Below are positions 8,019-16,065 of a stretch of 49,003 nucleotides of DNA, one piece after another. Position numbers and translations under genes: made by a program. The DNA comes from Lachnospiraceae bacterium (GTDB taxonomy: Bacteria > Bacillota > Clostridia > Lachnospirales > Lachnospiraceae). Position 1 is the first letter of the stretch. Every line of letters begins with the position of its first letter. The DNA lies in contig JAQXJP010000016.1 of assembly GCA_029008875.1 (NCBI GenBank), positions 1 through 49,003 of the forward strand, written 5' to 3'. The notes under the pieces were generated by a model. That model made no database searches. It saw only the letters and a program-made list of their open reading frames with translations, and was not told the DNA's origin.

Positions 8019-8477
8019 TTATTGAGATATTTCAAAAAACATTTTCAAATCAATATTTTTACAATCATATCCAACTATTTTTATCCGATTCTCTCCAGGG
8101 GTCATGGAAACCGTCTTTGTTACGTATCCGTCGGTAGGGGTTTCAGGTGTGCACTCAATGAGTGTCGTGACGTTATCCTCTGCATCAATATGCACGATTT
8201 TTGCCTGTCCCTCCGTAAGAGCAAATGACAATTCAATTTCAACACTTTGGCTTTCTTCCAAAGTATCTGTCCATAGTGTCTGTCGACCATCAAACTTCGA
8301 AACGACAAGCGAATATCCGCCATCGATATGATTAAAAACGGAACTTTCTTTTGCATATCGGTCTCCGTTTTCTACAATTTTTTCTACAGAATCGTATTCA
8401 TTTTTTGCAAACTCGTTACTACACCCGGTGAAAAACAAGCATACTGCTATAATTAATAAAACACAGTTTTTTTTCAT
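8019..8477 (-). CDS. Small putative lipoprotein
   Basis: The 152-residue product carries a lipoprotein signal peptide (MKKNCVLLIIAVCLFFTGCS) with lipobox FTGC and a mature domain rich in beta strands (GYSLVVSKFDGRQTLW, TVSMTPGENRIKIVGYD). The last 50 residues look like a small beta-sandwich. No recognised family. The start follows GGGAGG about 11 bases upstream. It is followed by the kinase-like gene. Confidence 0.65.
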   Translation of the reverse strand: MKKNCVLLIIAVCLFFTGCSNEFAKNEYDSVEKIVENGDRYAKESSVFNHIDGGYSLVVSKFDGRQTLWTDTLEESQSVEIELSFALTEGQAKIVHIDAEDNVTTLIECTPETPTDGYVTKTVSMTPGENRIKIVGYDCKNIDLKMFFEISQ

Positions 8478-8505
8478 ATTATTAATTTCCTCCCTGGAAG
8501 TTAGT

Positions 8506-9258
8506 TTATAAACAATAAATTCTAATTAAGCCCAATATGAGAAGATGCACAGGATAGAATAAATAGAAAAACCACTTGGAGAATACTTTACCCTTTTCCA
8601 TTCGCTTGCCATTATAGAAATATAAAATTACAATTCCTGCAAGGGCAATTCCTGACATACTTCCTAAAGCATAAACAATATTTGTACCTATCGAAAATCT
8701 TCCAATACCACCTGCAAAATTAATAATCCCAAATAAAAGCATCGAAATAATGAATGTACATTTTATCTTATTTCTTGATTCTCTACTCCATATAAACAGC
8801 AAGGTAAATATTGGTGCTAATAATGCCCAGTCGCAGAATAAAGAAAGCAATATCAAACCCAAGATACATATAATTTTAAAAAACTTATTTAACACTTTTT
8901 CATTCACAATCAGAATGGCAAAACATATGAGCAAAGTAAATAGCATATTGAAGCCTTGAAATTCCAATACCCCATCTTTTGTAAAAGCCATACAATATGG
9001 AATTTCAGAAATCAAGGCAAATATGAACAATCGAATCCCATAGTTCTTTTTTGAATGAGTATATTGAAACCCTTCCACAAGAAAGTAACACATTGTAATT
9101 GCTGTGAAATATCCTATGTCCAAAAATAACTCCGACAGAAAAGAACCTGATTTCATGAAGATTATTGAGATATGATTCAACAACATGGTCAACATGGCTA
9201 TGTATTTAATAACATCTCTGTTTAAGTTTTTTCGGTCAAACTCCATTTTTGCTTCCAT
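8506..9258 (-). CDS. TraX family membrane protein
   Basis: The 250-residue protein has seven to eight membrane helices and the TraX signature near its start: RDVIKYIAMLTMLLNHIS, with the conserved histidine, followed by a GYFTAITMCYFLVEGF helix and a C-terminal KWFFYLFYPVHLLILGLI. TraX proteins are acyltransferase-3-like; the F-plasmid TraX acetylates pilin, while chromosomal homologues in Firmicutes probably acetylate surface components. The ATG at 9258 (CGGAGG 6 bases upstream) is used rather than the ORF beginning at 9366, which would overlap the upstream gene by 74 bases. Confidence 0.85.
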   Translation of the reverse strand: MEAKMEFDRKNLNRDVIKYIAMLTMLLNHISIIFMKSGSFLSELFLDIGYFTAITMCYFLVEGFQYTHSKKNYGIRLFIFALISEIPYCMAFTKDGVLEFQGFNMLFTLLICFAILIVNEKVLNKFFKIICILGLILLSLFCDWALLAPIFTLLFIWSRESRNKIKCTFIISMLLFGIINFAGGIGRFSIGTNIVYALGSMSGIALAGIVILYFYNGKRMEKGKVFSKWFFYLFYPVHLLILGLIRIYCL

Positions 9259-9292
9259 ATTTACCTCCGAAAATTTTAATTTGTGAAGTTCT

Positions 9293-9769
9293 TTATATTT
9301 CTTGAACAGGAAAAAATAAATAATTCTTTCCAGTTGAAGGTTCTGTATAATCACATGCTGCACCACTTAATTTCATGCTTCTGGATGGAATCTCAGATTC
9401 AAGTACACCTATAAAAGTTTCCATGTAATGATCAAACATTACTTCCGTCACTAAATATTTTCTTGCCGGCAGAATCCATTTCTTCCATCCATCCGGTGCC
9501 TGCGCATCTTTAGTTACTTCTATACCCGCAAGATAATAACCTCTTGTAAAGTTGCAAGTCCACGGCATAAAAGACATTGTTTCATCACTCATTGCACCCC
9601 AGAATCCAGCGAATACTCCATTCTTTTCTTTCCTTCCAAGTCCTAATACCTCATCAAAATTTTCGTTTGCCTGTTTCCATAGATCCTGTACTATATTAGC
9701 TTCTTCTGTACATAATCCTTCTTTTCCAATAATAGCAATCTCTGGTAAATCTACAATTCTAATATCCAT
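9293..9769 (-). CDS. Stand-alone GyrI-like/effector-binding domain protein
   Basis: The 158-residue protein matches the GyrI-like small-molecule-binding fold: an N-terminal MDIRIVDLPEIAIIGKEG strand pair, a middle FAGFWGAMSD segment, and a second half with YYLAGIEVTKDAQAPDGW and PARKYLVTEV. This domain binds ligands at the C-terminus of AraC-type regulators, and also occurs alone, as here. No DNA-binding domain is present. The internal ATG at 9769 fits the usual family start; an in-frame ATG at 9790 lacks a clear ribosome binding site. Ligand unknown. Confidence 0.75.
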   Translation of the reverse strand: MDIRIVDLPEIAIIGKEGLCTEEANIVQDLWKQANENFDEVLGLGRKEKNGVFAGFWGAMSDETMSFMPWTCNFTRGYYLAGIEVTKDAQAPDGWKKWILPARKYLVTEVMFDHYMETFIGVLESEIPSRSMKLSGAACDYTEPSTGKNYLFFPVQEI

Positions 9770-9856
9770 TTTTGTTTTCCATAAACTCATCTACTGGTCT
9801 ATTCATTCCCATGAAATTTTCTTGTTTCATTTCTTCACTTTGTATTCGAGATAACC

Positions 9857-10372
9857 CTATAGTGGTAGTTCGTAATATAGAAAATCCGTCCATCCGGTAT
9901 TTTCTGCATAAAGGCTCTGCTTTCCCCGATACTCAAACCCAAGTTTTTCATACATATGCTGAGCAGGAATATTTGATGCCAGCGTATCAAGACGGATTAC
10001 TTTCTTTCCTTTTTCCATTACAAGAGAAATGATTTCTGCCATCATTCTTTTGGATACACCCTGTCCCTGGTATTCAGGAGTTACTGTAAAAATATGTAAG
10101 GAAGCCACCTCATCATCTTTCAGATTATGACTCCAGATAACCTCATGATAATCCTCCCCCTGATACATTGTAATCGCTGTCATACCTGCAACATTTTGCC
10201 CATCCATAAACAAATACATTTCCTGTCCGTCTATATAAGATTGGATCATTGCATCCGTAGGATGCTGTCCATAAATCCATCGGGCATGGACATTCATGTC
10301 TTTTGTATGCTCAATTACCTCTATATATTTCTCTCTTACAACAGCAAGATTGCCAGCTAATACCAATTGCAT
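9857..10372 (-). CDS. GNAT family N-acetyltransferase
   Basis: The 171-residue protein has a GNAT core: an N-terminal helix region with HARWIYGQHPTDAMIQSYID, strands MYLFMDGQNVAGMTAI, the strand LHIFTVTPEYQGQGVSKRMM with acetyl-CoA loop QGQGVS, and the C-terminal NIPAQHMYEKLGFEYRG. The substrate is not predictable. Its start codon lies directly after AGAGTGAGAAA, an 11-base sequence found in front of two other genes here. It differs clearly from the two other acetyltransferases of the island, so this is not a local duplication. Confidence 0.8.
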   Translation of the reverse strand: MQLVLAGNLAVVREKYIEVIEHTKDMNVHARWIYGQHPTDAMIQSYIDGQEMYLFMDGQNVAGMTAITMYQGEDYHEVIWSHNLKDDEVASLHIFTVTPEYQGQGVSKRMMAEIISLVMEKGKKVIRLDTLASNIPAQHMYEKLGFEYRGKQSLYAENTGWTDFLYYELPL

Positions 10373-10461
10373 ACTTTCTCACTCTCCTGTCTTCTGATTA
10401 TTTGGGTTTCAAATTATTCACATTTTTCCATATTCTCCGCTGTTTGTTTTGCACGCAACAA

Positions 10462-10986
10462 TCAAAAGTTCACCTCGTCCTTAGTCAATGAACAAATAAT
10501 CAAATTATTTCTTTGCCCAGAATAGCTGTCTATTCTTCGTCCCCGTAATGAAGCTTCCATTTGAAATCCTAATTTATTTAGTAACTTGGAAGAAGCGATA
10601 TTATTTTCATTAAACTTTGCTTCAAGCAGATACAGTTTTTCTTCATAAAAATATTTTTTTATCATACAAGTCAATGCCTCATAGGCATATCCCATATGCT
10701 GATATTTTTCTGCTATAACATATCCCAGTTCCCCAACTTTCAGTAAATCATATGGAATATCAACTGTTATGTACCCAATAATATTTCCTGATTTCTTTTC
10801 TTCTAATACCCAAGCATGTTTATTCTTCTCCAAAGAACTTACTAATGATTCCATTTGAGACACTTCACTCATTGGATATAAAATGATATATTTCCCTAAA
10901 TCCTTATCTTTTCCCCAGCTCTCAAAGCAGCGCTTCGAATCCTCAAATGTAAAATTTCTTATTTTTAGACGTTCCGTTTCAATCAT
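10462..10986 (-). CDS. GNAT family N-acetyltransferase, RimJ/RimL-like
   Basis: The 174-residue product begins with MIETERLKIRNFTFEDSKRC, the usual opening of RimJ/RimL-type acetyltransferases, and contains KVGELGYVIAEKYQHMGYAYEAL (acetyl-CoA loop QHMGYA) and NIASSKLLNKLGFQMEA. Members acetylate protein N-termini, antibiotics or other amines; the target is not known. The ATG follows TTAGGAGAAAAA. A spacer of 89 bases with no clear feature separates it from the next acetyltransferase gene. Confidence 0.82.
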   Translation of the reverse strand: MIETERLKIRNFTFEDSKRCFESWGKDKDLGKYIILYPMSEVSQMESLVSSLEKNKHAWVLEEKKSGNIIGYITVDIPYDLLKVGELGYVIAEKYQHMGYAYEALTCMIKKYFYEEKLYLLEAKFNENNIASSKLLNKLGFQMEASLRGRRIDSYSGQRNNLIICSLTKDEVNF

Positions 10987-11018
10987 TTTTTCTCCTAACT
11001 CCCCAAACGGCCAAATAC

Positions 11019-11630
11019 TTATACCTGACCTCTTTGAAAATGCCTATATGCCAATACCCCAATCGGAAGAAAATACGCACACCAGCCTAATAGTGCAATC
11101 GTTCCGCCATTTCCGGCTTCTCCGCTTGCCATATCTGTGAACACTCCTGTCATCGGCATAATAAAACAGCTGATGAAGAAAACACCATGTACCATCATCA
11201 AGTATTTCAGCCACTTGTCCGCTTTTGAATTTGGATTCATAGAAAGACCGATGAAAAATGTGGAGAGTGCCATCATTCCATAACCAAGCAAATCATAATT
11301 GAACAGCAGACCGCCTCGCTGATAATCCAGTATTCGAACGGCTTGTTCATTTAAGTCCTCCAATCGAACGCTCGTTGTCTGTGCGAAATATACCAAAAGA
11401 ATCAATACCGCATAGATAACGGCAATAGCAACACCGATATTGGCAGGAACCCGTCGATCCTCACAACTTTCATATTGAAATCCCACTGCCATCATAATGT
11501 ATCCCAATGGCAAAAACATACACACGAGGTATGATCCAAATGAGAAATCAATGATCATACATACAGCAAAAAGAAAGACCGTGATCGTGACAACCGCCGC
11601 ACCGATTTTGGGAATTGTTCTGTTCATCAT
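11019..11630 (-). CDS. Six-helix membrane protein of unknown function
   Basis: The 203-residue protein has six predicted membrane helices, with a soluble loop after helix 3 (TTSVRLEDLNEQAVRILDY) and a conserved-looking GLLFNYDLLGYGMMALSTFF helix. This resembles families of unassigned six-helix proteins common in Clostridia, but I cannot name one. Two adjacent ATGs follow GGAGGAAAA. An inverted repeat (11660-11679) lies upstream, and 33 bases downstream an acetyltransferase gene begins. Confidence 0.65.
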   Translation of the reverse strand: MMNRTIPKIGAAVVTITVFLFAVCMIIDFSFGSYLVCMFLPLGYIMMAVGFQYESCEDRRVPANIGVAIAVIYAVLILLVYFAQTTSVRLEDLNEQAVRILDYQRGGLLFNYDLLGYGMMALSTFFIGLSMNPNSKADKWLKYLMMVHGVFFISCFIMPMTGVFTDMASGEAGNGGTIALLGWCAYFLPIGVLAYRHFQRGQV

Positions 11631-11659
11631 TTTTCCTCCGCAAATTCTTTTTTCTCACT

Positions 11660-11679
11660 CTACAAATTGGGAGTTGTAG
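11660..11679 (-). repeat. Third 6-8-6 inverted repeat, between the repeat array and the six-helix gene
   Basis: CTACAA, an 8-base loop, then TTGTAG form a perfect dyad 30 bases upstream of the six-helix gene start. It adjoins the 53-bp repeat element. A related string, CTACAAAT plus GGAAGTT, sits at the same place beside the second repeat element (48510-48525). Confidence 0.45.
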
Positions 11680-11691
11680 GTCTCCTCATAT

Positions 11692-12130
11692 CAGAAGTTA
11701 TCGAATTCCTAGCTGGCCATTAGATAATCCAATTTTACGGTTGTATTCTACTTTCGCCGGCATGTAACCGTAACCGGCAGCCTTTCCTTACGGTTAGATT
11801 TTGCATTCCTCGAAATATATCCGTAGCCGACACCCTTTCCTTACGGTTAGATTTCGCATTTCTCGAAATATATCCGTAGCCGACGCCCTTTCCTTACGGT
11901 TAGATTTCGCATTTCTCGAAATATATCCGTAGCCGACACCCTTTTCTTACGGTTACATTTTGTATTTCTCGAAATATATCCGTAGCCGACACCCTTTTCT
12001 TACGGTTACATTCTGCATTTCTCGAAATTTATCCGTAGTCGACGCCCTTTCCCTACGGTTACATCCTGCATTTCTCGAAATATAACCGTAATCAGCCCGC
12101 TTAATACGATTATCCAAACATCTCGACAAT
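11692..12130 (-). repeat. 53-bp tandem repeat array with conserved flank (copy 1)
   Basis: Six complete 53-base units start at 11768, 11821, 11874, 11927, 11980 and 12033, with a partial unit from 11735 and a divergent end unit at 12086. Each unit carries CCGTA and TACGG arms that can pair, about 14 bases apart, plus the constant stretch GCATTTCTCGAAATATAT. The right flank (12081-12130, read on the minus strand) matches 45 of 49 bases of the flank of a related array at 48523-48571. The left edge holds GAAGTTATCGA, an echo of that same flank. No open frame is conserved, since the period is not a multiple of three. Confidence 0.9.
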
Positions 12131-12141
12131 CTCTAAGCTAT

Positions 12142-12459
12142 CTATCTCTTATATTTTTCTTCAATCTTAATATACGTTAGTATCATTACGATAATCAAAA
12201 GTATCACCGCAAAAATTATAAGAATAAAAACAGGAGAATTTTGCTCTAAAAACAAAAATGGAACTCCCATCATTTCCAAAACAACAGCTGCAACAATCCA
12301 TAACACGGATACTGCATTGTTATAATGCCTTATATCATCAACTACTGGCGGTTTTACAAAAGTAAAGAATCCTACTGCCTCACTTGACTTTCGGCAACTT
12401 ATTCCTATTCCCAAGAAAATTGCAGCAACTATACTCCAAATAAAAAATGCAATAATCAT
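12142..12459 (-). CDS. Small three-helix membrane protein
   Basis: The 105-residue protein has three hydrophobic helices (about residues 2-20, 48-66, 74-96) and a central polar stretch, GFFTFVKPPVVDDIRHYNN, that looks conserved. The arrangement recalls the DUF3784-type small membrane proteins of Clostridia, but I am not certain. It ends in a charged KIEEKYKR tail. The start follows GAGGT. It sits immediately beyond the 53-bp repeat array. Confidence 0.6.
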   Translation of the reverse strand: MIIAFFIWSIVAAIFLGIGISCRKSSEAVGFFTFVKPPVVDDIRHYNNAVSVLWIVAAVVLEMMGVPFLFLEQNSPVFILIIFAVILLIIVMILTYIKIEEKYKR

Positions 12460-12596
12460 TTCCCTACCTCACAAATTCTCTAACTCGCGTTCTTTTGTAT
12501 CATCTTTCTCTACTATATATTTTCTAATGTTCTTCCATAATCAGGATTTTTAGTTGCCAAGTTCTTTACACCGATAAAAAAATTATCCAAGCCAGC

Positions 12597-13136
12597 TTAC
12601 TTCTCAGCACAAATCAACTGTAAATTCCTAATTGCGAACTGACTATTCCCTGTCAACTGATACTTTCTTTTTTTCAACACTTTCATCAATACTTTCATAA
12701 AAAATTCATGTGTTACCAAAATACAATCTTCATTTTGACATTCACATAAATCGATCACCCTATTAGCTCTTTGTATCGTATCAATTCTTTTTTCCGCTTG
12801 ACGGGGACTCCCTATATACCATTGCGCTCTGCCCAGGATATTCCACATCCATATAGGTAACCTTTTTTTCGTATCCACAAACGATTTCAGTGGAACTTCA
12901 CCGAGTTCCGGCATTTCATAATGTTTCTGATTAGGGAACAGAAGTTCAGCAGTTTGTACGCTTCGCGATAACTTACTGACATATATTTTTCCGGGCACAT
13001 CACACAACGGAGCAACATCGATATTTTCCAAGGCACTTCTATCGTATTCCGCGCATGCCATATCAAAATCGCTTGCAGAGCACTTTGTGGGCCACATCAT
13101 ATTTACTTTTCCATGGCGAATGATCGTTATTCTCAA
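12597..13136 (-). CDS. Histidine phosphatase family protein
   Basis: The 179-residue product has the phosphoglycerate-mutase/histidine-phosphatase fold: the catalytic loop IIRHGK at residues 5-10 (H8), SRSVQTAELLF with the second-strand arginine, GEVPL, and the second catalytic histidine in LVTHEFFMKVL. The starting codon is TTG at 13136, 7 bases after the stop of the Nudix gene and within range of an AAAGG site, so translation is probably coupled. Substrate unknown. The downstream 137 bases (12460-12596) hold nothing I can identify. Confidence 0.8.
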   Translation of the reverse strand: MRITIIRHGKVNMMWPTKCSASDFDMACAEYDRSALENIDVAPLCDVPGKIYVSKLSRSVQTAELLFPNQKHYEMPELGEVPLKSFVDTKKRLPIWMWNILGRAQWYIGSPRQAEKRIDTIQRANRVIDLCECQNEDCILVTHEFFMKVLMKVLKKRKYQLTGNSQFAIRNLQLICAEK

Positions 13137-13143
13137 CTGTCCG

Positions 13144-13608
13144 TTACCTTTTTATAATCTTCCATTCATCATTTTCAACAACATATTGAAATTCACTCAA
13201 ATGATCATCAAGCATTACATTGAGCAATTCATTAAAATCACTCACTAAATTAACCTCTCCCAACTCTTCCTTACTAATCCAATGCATACTTCCCTCTTCC
13301 GATGATACGATATCTCCATAAAATTCGTTAGCTTTAAACAAGAAAACAAGATATCTACCATTTTCATATTTACCATCTTTTATTGGGAACTGCTTAACTC
13401 CACACAATTTAGGATTCACAACTGTCAATCCTGTTTCTTCTTTCATTTCACGTATTATAGCTTCAACAATTGACTCTCCTATTTCAATATGTCCACCTGG
13501 AAGAGTAAATCCTTTCCAATCATTTTTTACTCTATCTTGTAATAAAAATTTATCGTCTTTATAAATCAGACATAAAGCAGTCAGTTCAACTTTCTCTGTA
13601 CGTTCCAT
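13144..13608 (-). CDS. Nudix hydrolase, MutT-like
   Basis: The 154-residue protein has a complete Nudix box, GGHIEIGESIVEAIIREM followed by KEETGL, at about residues 38-60, with the metal-binding REMKEE core intact. The surrounding sequence (VELTALCLIYKDDKFLLQDR and WKGFTLPGGH) fits 8-oxo-dGTP diphosphatase-type members that hydrolyse oxidised nucleotides, although substrate choice in this family cannot be read from motifs. It precedes the histidine phosphatase gene by 7 bases and marks the right edge of the AT-rich island. Confidence 0.88.
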   Translation of the reverse strand: MERTEKVELTALCLIYKDDKFLLQDRVKNDWKGFTLPGGHIEIGESIVEAIIREMKEETGLTVVNPKLCGVKQFPIKDGKYENGRYLVFLFKANEFYGDIVSSEEGSMHWISKEELGEVNLVSDFNELLNVMLDDHLSEFQYVVENDEWKIIKR

Positions 13609-13633
13609 TACAATTTCCTCGCTAAATTCTATT

Positions 13634-14287
13634 TTATCTGCGCCGTGACAAAAGCAACGTCCCTATGGCAGCCAGATTGTCGACACAGGCGAAGAGCATG
13701 CCCTCAAGTTCTGCATCCGGCGGGGTCTGGTCCGGCACCATAATTACCTTGCACCCGGCGGCGTGGGCGCTCTTCACCCCATTGGGCGCATCCTCCACCG
13801 CGTAGCAATCCCGGGGGAGTTCCCCCAACTGCTCACAGGCGTACAGGTATACGTCCGGGGCAGGCTTTCCTTTTTGCACCATGGCCGCGGATATCACCTT
13901 GTCAAAATAGGGGAGCAGACCGGCTTTTTCCAGATAGGAGCAGGCTCTCTGGGTATCGGTGGCGGTTGCCACCGCCGCGGTAATGTGATGTTCCTTCAGA
14001 AATTGAAGCAGTTCCACTGCCCCGGGCTTCACATTCAGCCCCTCTTTTTCCAGGCACTCCTCGAACAACATCTTGCGATATTCCCGCACAGCCTCATAGT
14101 CCAGGTCGGGATCCTTGCACAGCTGTTTGAGGTGCTCGATTGCAAACGGCCTCCCCAGGGAGCGCAGCGTCAGGGACTCCTCATCCGTGATGTGGTAACC
14201 AAAGTGCTCCAGGGCCGCAGGCCAACATTTTCGGTAATATTTCTCCGTGTCAATCAGGGTTCCGTCCAAATCAAATAATACTGCCAT
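13634..14287 (-). CDS. HAD superfamily hydrolase, beta-phosphoglucomutase-like
   Basis: The 217-residue protein has the four HAD motifs: FDLDGTLIDTE (residues 5-15, nucleophile D6 and acid D8), VATATDT, KGKPAPDVYL with the lysine, and AVEDAPNGVKSA. The helical cap between the first two motifs places it in the subgroup of beta-phosphoglucomutases and phosphoglycolate phosphatases. The exact substrate is not predictable. It follows dinB by 67 bases on the same strand. Base composition rises sharply in GC here compared with the preceding Nudix gene. Confidence 0.85.
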   Translation of the reverse strand: MAVLFDLDGTLIDTEKYYRKCWPAALEHFGYHITDEESLTLRSLGRPFAIEHLKQLCKDPDLDYEAVREYRKMLFEECLEKEGLNVKPGAVELLQFLKEHHITAAVATATDTQRACSYLEKAGLLPYFDKVISAAMVQKGKPAPDVYLYACEQLGELPRDCYAVEDAPNGVKSAHAAGCKVIMVPDQTPPDAELEGMLFACVDNLAAIGTLLLSRRR

Positions 14288-14354
14288 TCTATACTCCTCA
14301 AATAGTCATTTCTTCTTGCATTTACGCCGCTTCATGATTCTGCCATCTCCGCTT

Positions 14355-15560
14355 TCATTTCCCGGCGTTTTCATCCTCCTGCAGCGCGGATGCCCGGCGA
14401 ATCGCACCGGTTCCGAACCGGTCACGAATGCTGTCCATGGCCTTGTCCAGTTTTTCCAATTTCTCATAATCGGTGTCGTCAAACAGGTTCATCTGCCGCC
14501 CGCCATCCTCCTTTGCCACCCGGCTGGTGGACACTCCCAGCAGGCGGATTGGGGTGTGATCCCACTTTTCGTCAAAGAGTTTGCACACGTACCCATAGAT
14601 TTCCTGGGTGATGTTGGTGGCGTTTGGAAGCGTGCATTGGTGGGAAGCCCGAGACAAGTCTGAAAACCGAAACTGCACACTGACTGTCTCCACCTTGGCG
14701 TCATCTCTGCGAAGCCGCATGCACACCTTGTCCGTAAGCTCCAGCAGAATCTTCTTGGCTGTGGCGGCGTCCGTCACGTCAAAGGCCAGGGTTGTGGAGT
14801 GTCCGTATCCCTTGTTGTCCGCTCGGATGGGCTCCACCGGCGAATCGTCCATTCCGTTGGCAAACCGCCACATGACTTCCCCCGCTTTACCGAATTTCTG
14901 CACCAGGAGTTTGCGGTCCTCCCTGGCCAATTCCCCGATGGTGCGAATTCCGATATTGTTCAGTTGCTTTACGGTGGCTTTCCCCACAAACAGCAGGTCC
15001 CCCACCGGAAGGGGCCACATCTTCCTCTCAATCTCCTCCAGGAAAAGGGTGTGCACCTTGTTTGGCTTTTCAAAATCGCTGGCCATTTTTGCCAGAAGCT
15101 TGTTGGAGGACACCCCCACATTCACCGTAAAGCCCAGTTCCCGATATACCTGTTCCCGAATCCGGTTGGCGGCCTCCACCGGCGCGCCAAACAGTCTCCT
15201 GGTCCCTGTCATGTCCACAAAGGCTTCGTCCACACTGAATTTTTCAATGCAATCGGAATACTGCTGCAAGATAGACATAAAAGCCGCAGACTGCTCCGAA
15301 TACAGAGCATGATGCGGCTTTACCAGGACAAGGTCCGGGCATTTGCGAAGTGCATCCACCACCGGTTCCCCTGTCGTAATCTTATATTTTTTTGCCGGAA
15401 TGGACTTGGCCAGAATCACTCCGTGCCGGGTGTCGATATCGCCGCCCACCGCGGAGGGAATCTCACGCAAATCCACCGGACTCCCGTTCCTCAGCTGTTC
15501 CACAGCCTCCCAGGAGAGGAAGGCGCTGTTGACATCAATATGAAAAATAACTCTCTGCAT
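14355..15560 (-). CDS. dinB: DNA polymerase IV, Y-family translesion polymerase
   Basis: The 401-residue protein has the Y-family palm with catalytic D9 (FHIDVN) and D111-E112 (KFSVDEAFVDMT), the fingers, the thumb helix-hairpin-helix (VGKATVKQLNNIGIRTIGEL) and a little-finger domain. A beta-clamp binding motif, QMNLFD at 356-361, lies near the end. The enzyme bypasses DNA lesions during replication. The length is slightly above E. coli DinB and normal for Clostridia. It follows a conserved hypothetical gene by 20 bases, so it is likely transcribed from the chemotaxis receptor promoter. No LexA box was seen directly upstream. Confidence 0.93.
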   Translation of the reverse strand: MQRVIFHIDVNSAFLSWEAVEQLRNGSPVDLREIPSAVGGDIDTRHGVILAKSIPAKKYKITTGEPVVDALRKCPDLVLVKPHHALYSEQSAAFMSILQQYSDCIEKFSVDEAFVDMTGTRRLFGAPVEAANRIREQVYRELGFTVNVGVSSNKLLAKMASDFEKPNKVHTLFLEEIERKMWPLPVGDLLFVGKATVKQLNNIGIRTIGELAREDRKLLVQKFGKAGEVMWRFANGMDDSPVEPIRADNKGYGHSTTLAFDVTDAATAKKILLELTDKVCMRLRRDDAKVETVSVQFRFSDLSRASHQCTLPNATNITQEIYGYVCKLFDEKWDHTPIRLLGVSTSRVAKEDGGRQMNLFDDTDYEKLEKLDKAMDSIRDRFGTGAIRRASALQEDENAGK

Positions 15561-15580
15561 CTGTCCTATTTCCTACCGGC

Positions 15581-16045
15581 TTATTCCGGGTTTAAAAACC
15601 GGTCCCAATCCTCGCTGTCGCCGATTCCCTCCACGGTCATGACATAGGTTCTGTCATCGGTTCCGTCAATCACAAACTCATACCGGTATCCACCGGCCAC
15701 CGGCTGCTGCACAGCGGAATACACATATCCGTCCGCGAAGGCCTCTGCGACCTGAGGATACTCCTCCGGCAACACCTCTCTGTCCTCCAGCTGGCGCATC
15801 AGTTTTCCATCCGGGTCGTAGACCTTGTAGCCCTCCTCGACCAGCTGTGTCACACGCCCCTCCCCGATCTTGAACACCAGACCGTTGGCGCGCATCTTCC
15901 GAATATCCCGATTGCAGCTGTTTTCCGGCAAAATGGTCACGTTGTCCAGGCACATGGTAAAAAATCCTGTGGCCATCTGGATCTCCGCGATATGTACCTC
16001 CGAAAACTCAAAATGTGAAAATTCATTGTGTGTGGTAAATCTCAT
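15581..16045 (-). CDS. Conserved hypothetical protein between a chemotaxis receptor gene and dinB
   Basis: The 154-residue protein begins MRFTTHNEFSHFEFSEVHIA and contains a well-ordered first half (TGFFTMCLDNVTILPENSCN, MRANGLVFKIGEGRV) followed by an acidic C-terminal half with GGYRYEFVIDGTDDRTY. No signal peptide or membrane helix is seen. Its spacing of 20 bases on each side places it in one transcription unit with the receptor and dinB. I do not recognise a functional domain. Confidence 0.7.
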   Translation of the reverse strand: MRFTTHNEFSHFEFSEVHIAEIQMATGFFTMCLDNVTILPENSCNRDIRKMRANGLVFKIGEGRVTQLVEEGYKVYDPDGKLMRQLEDREVLPEEYPQVAEAFADGYVYSAVQQPVAGGYRYEFVIDGTDDRTYVMTVEGIGDSEDWDRFLNPE

Positions 16046-16065
16046 TGCTTCCTACCGGGGCGAAA

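Noticed and set aside
11692..12130. Possible CRISPR array
   Set aside because: The 53-base units follow each other directly without unique spacers, and no cas gene is present in the window.
5640..13610. Integron with attC sites
   Set aside because: The junction dyads do not fit the RYYYAAC/GTTRRRY core sites and no integrase gene was found, so only a cassette-like appearance is claimed.
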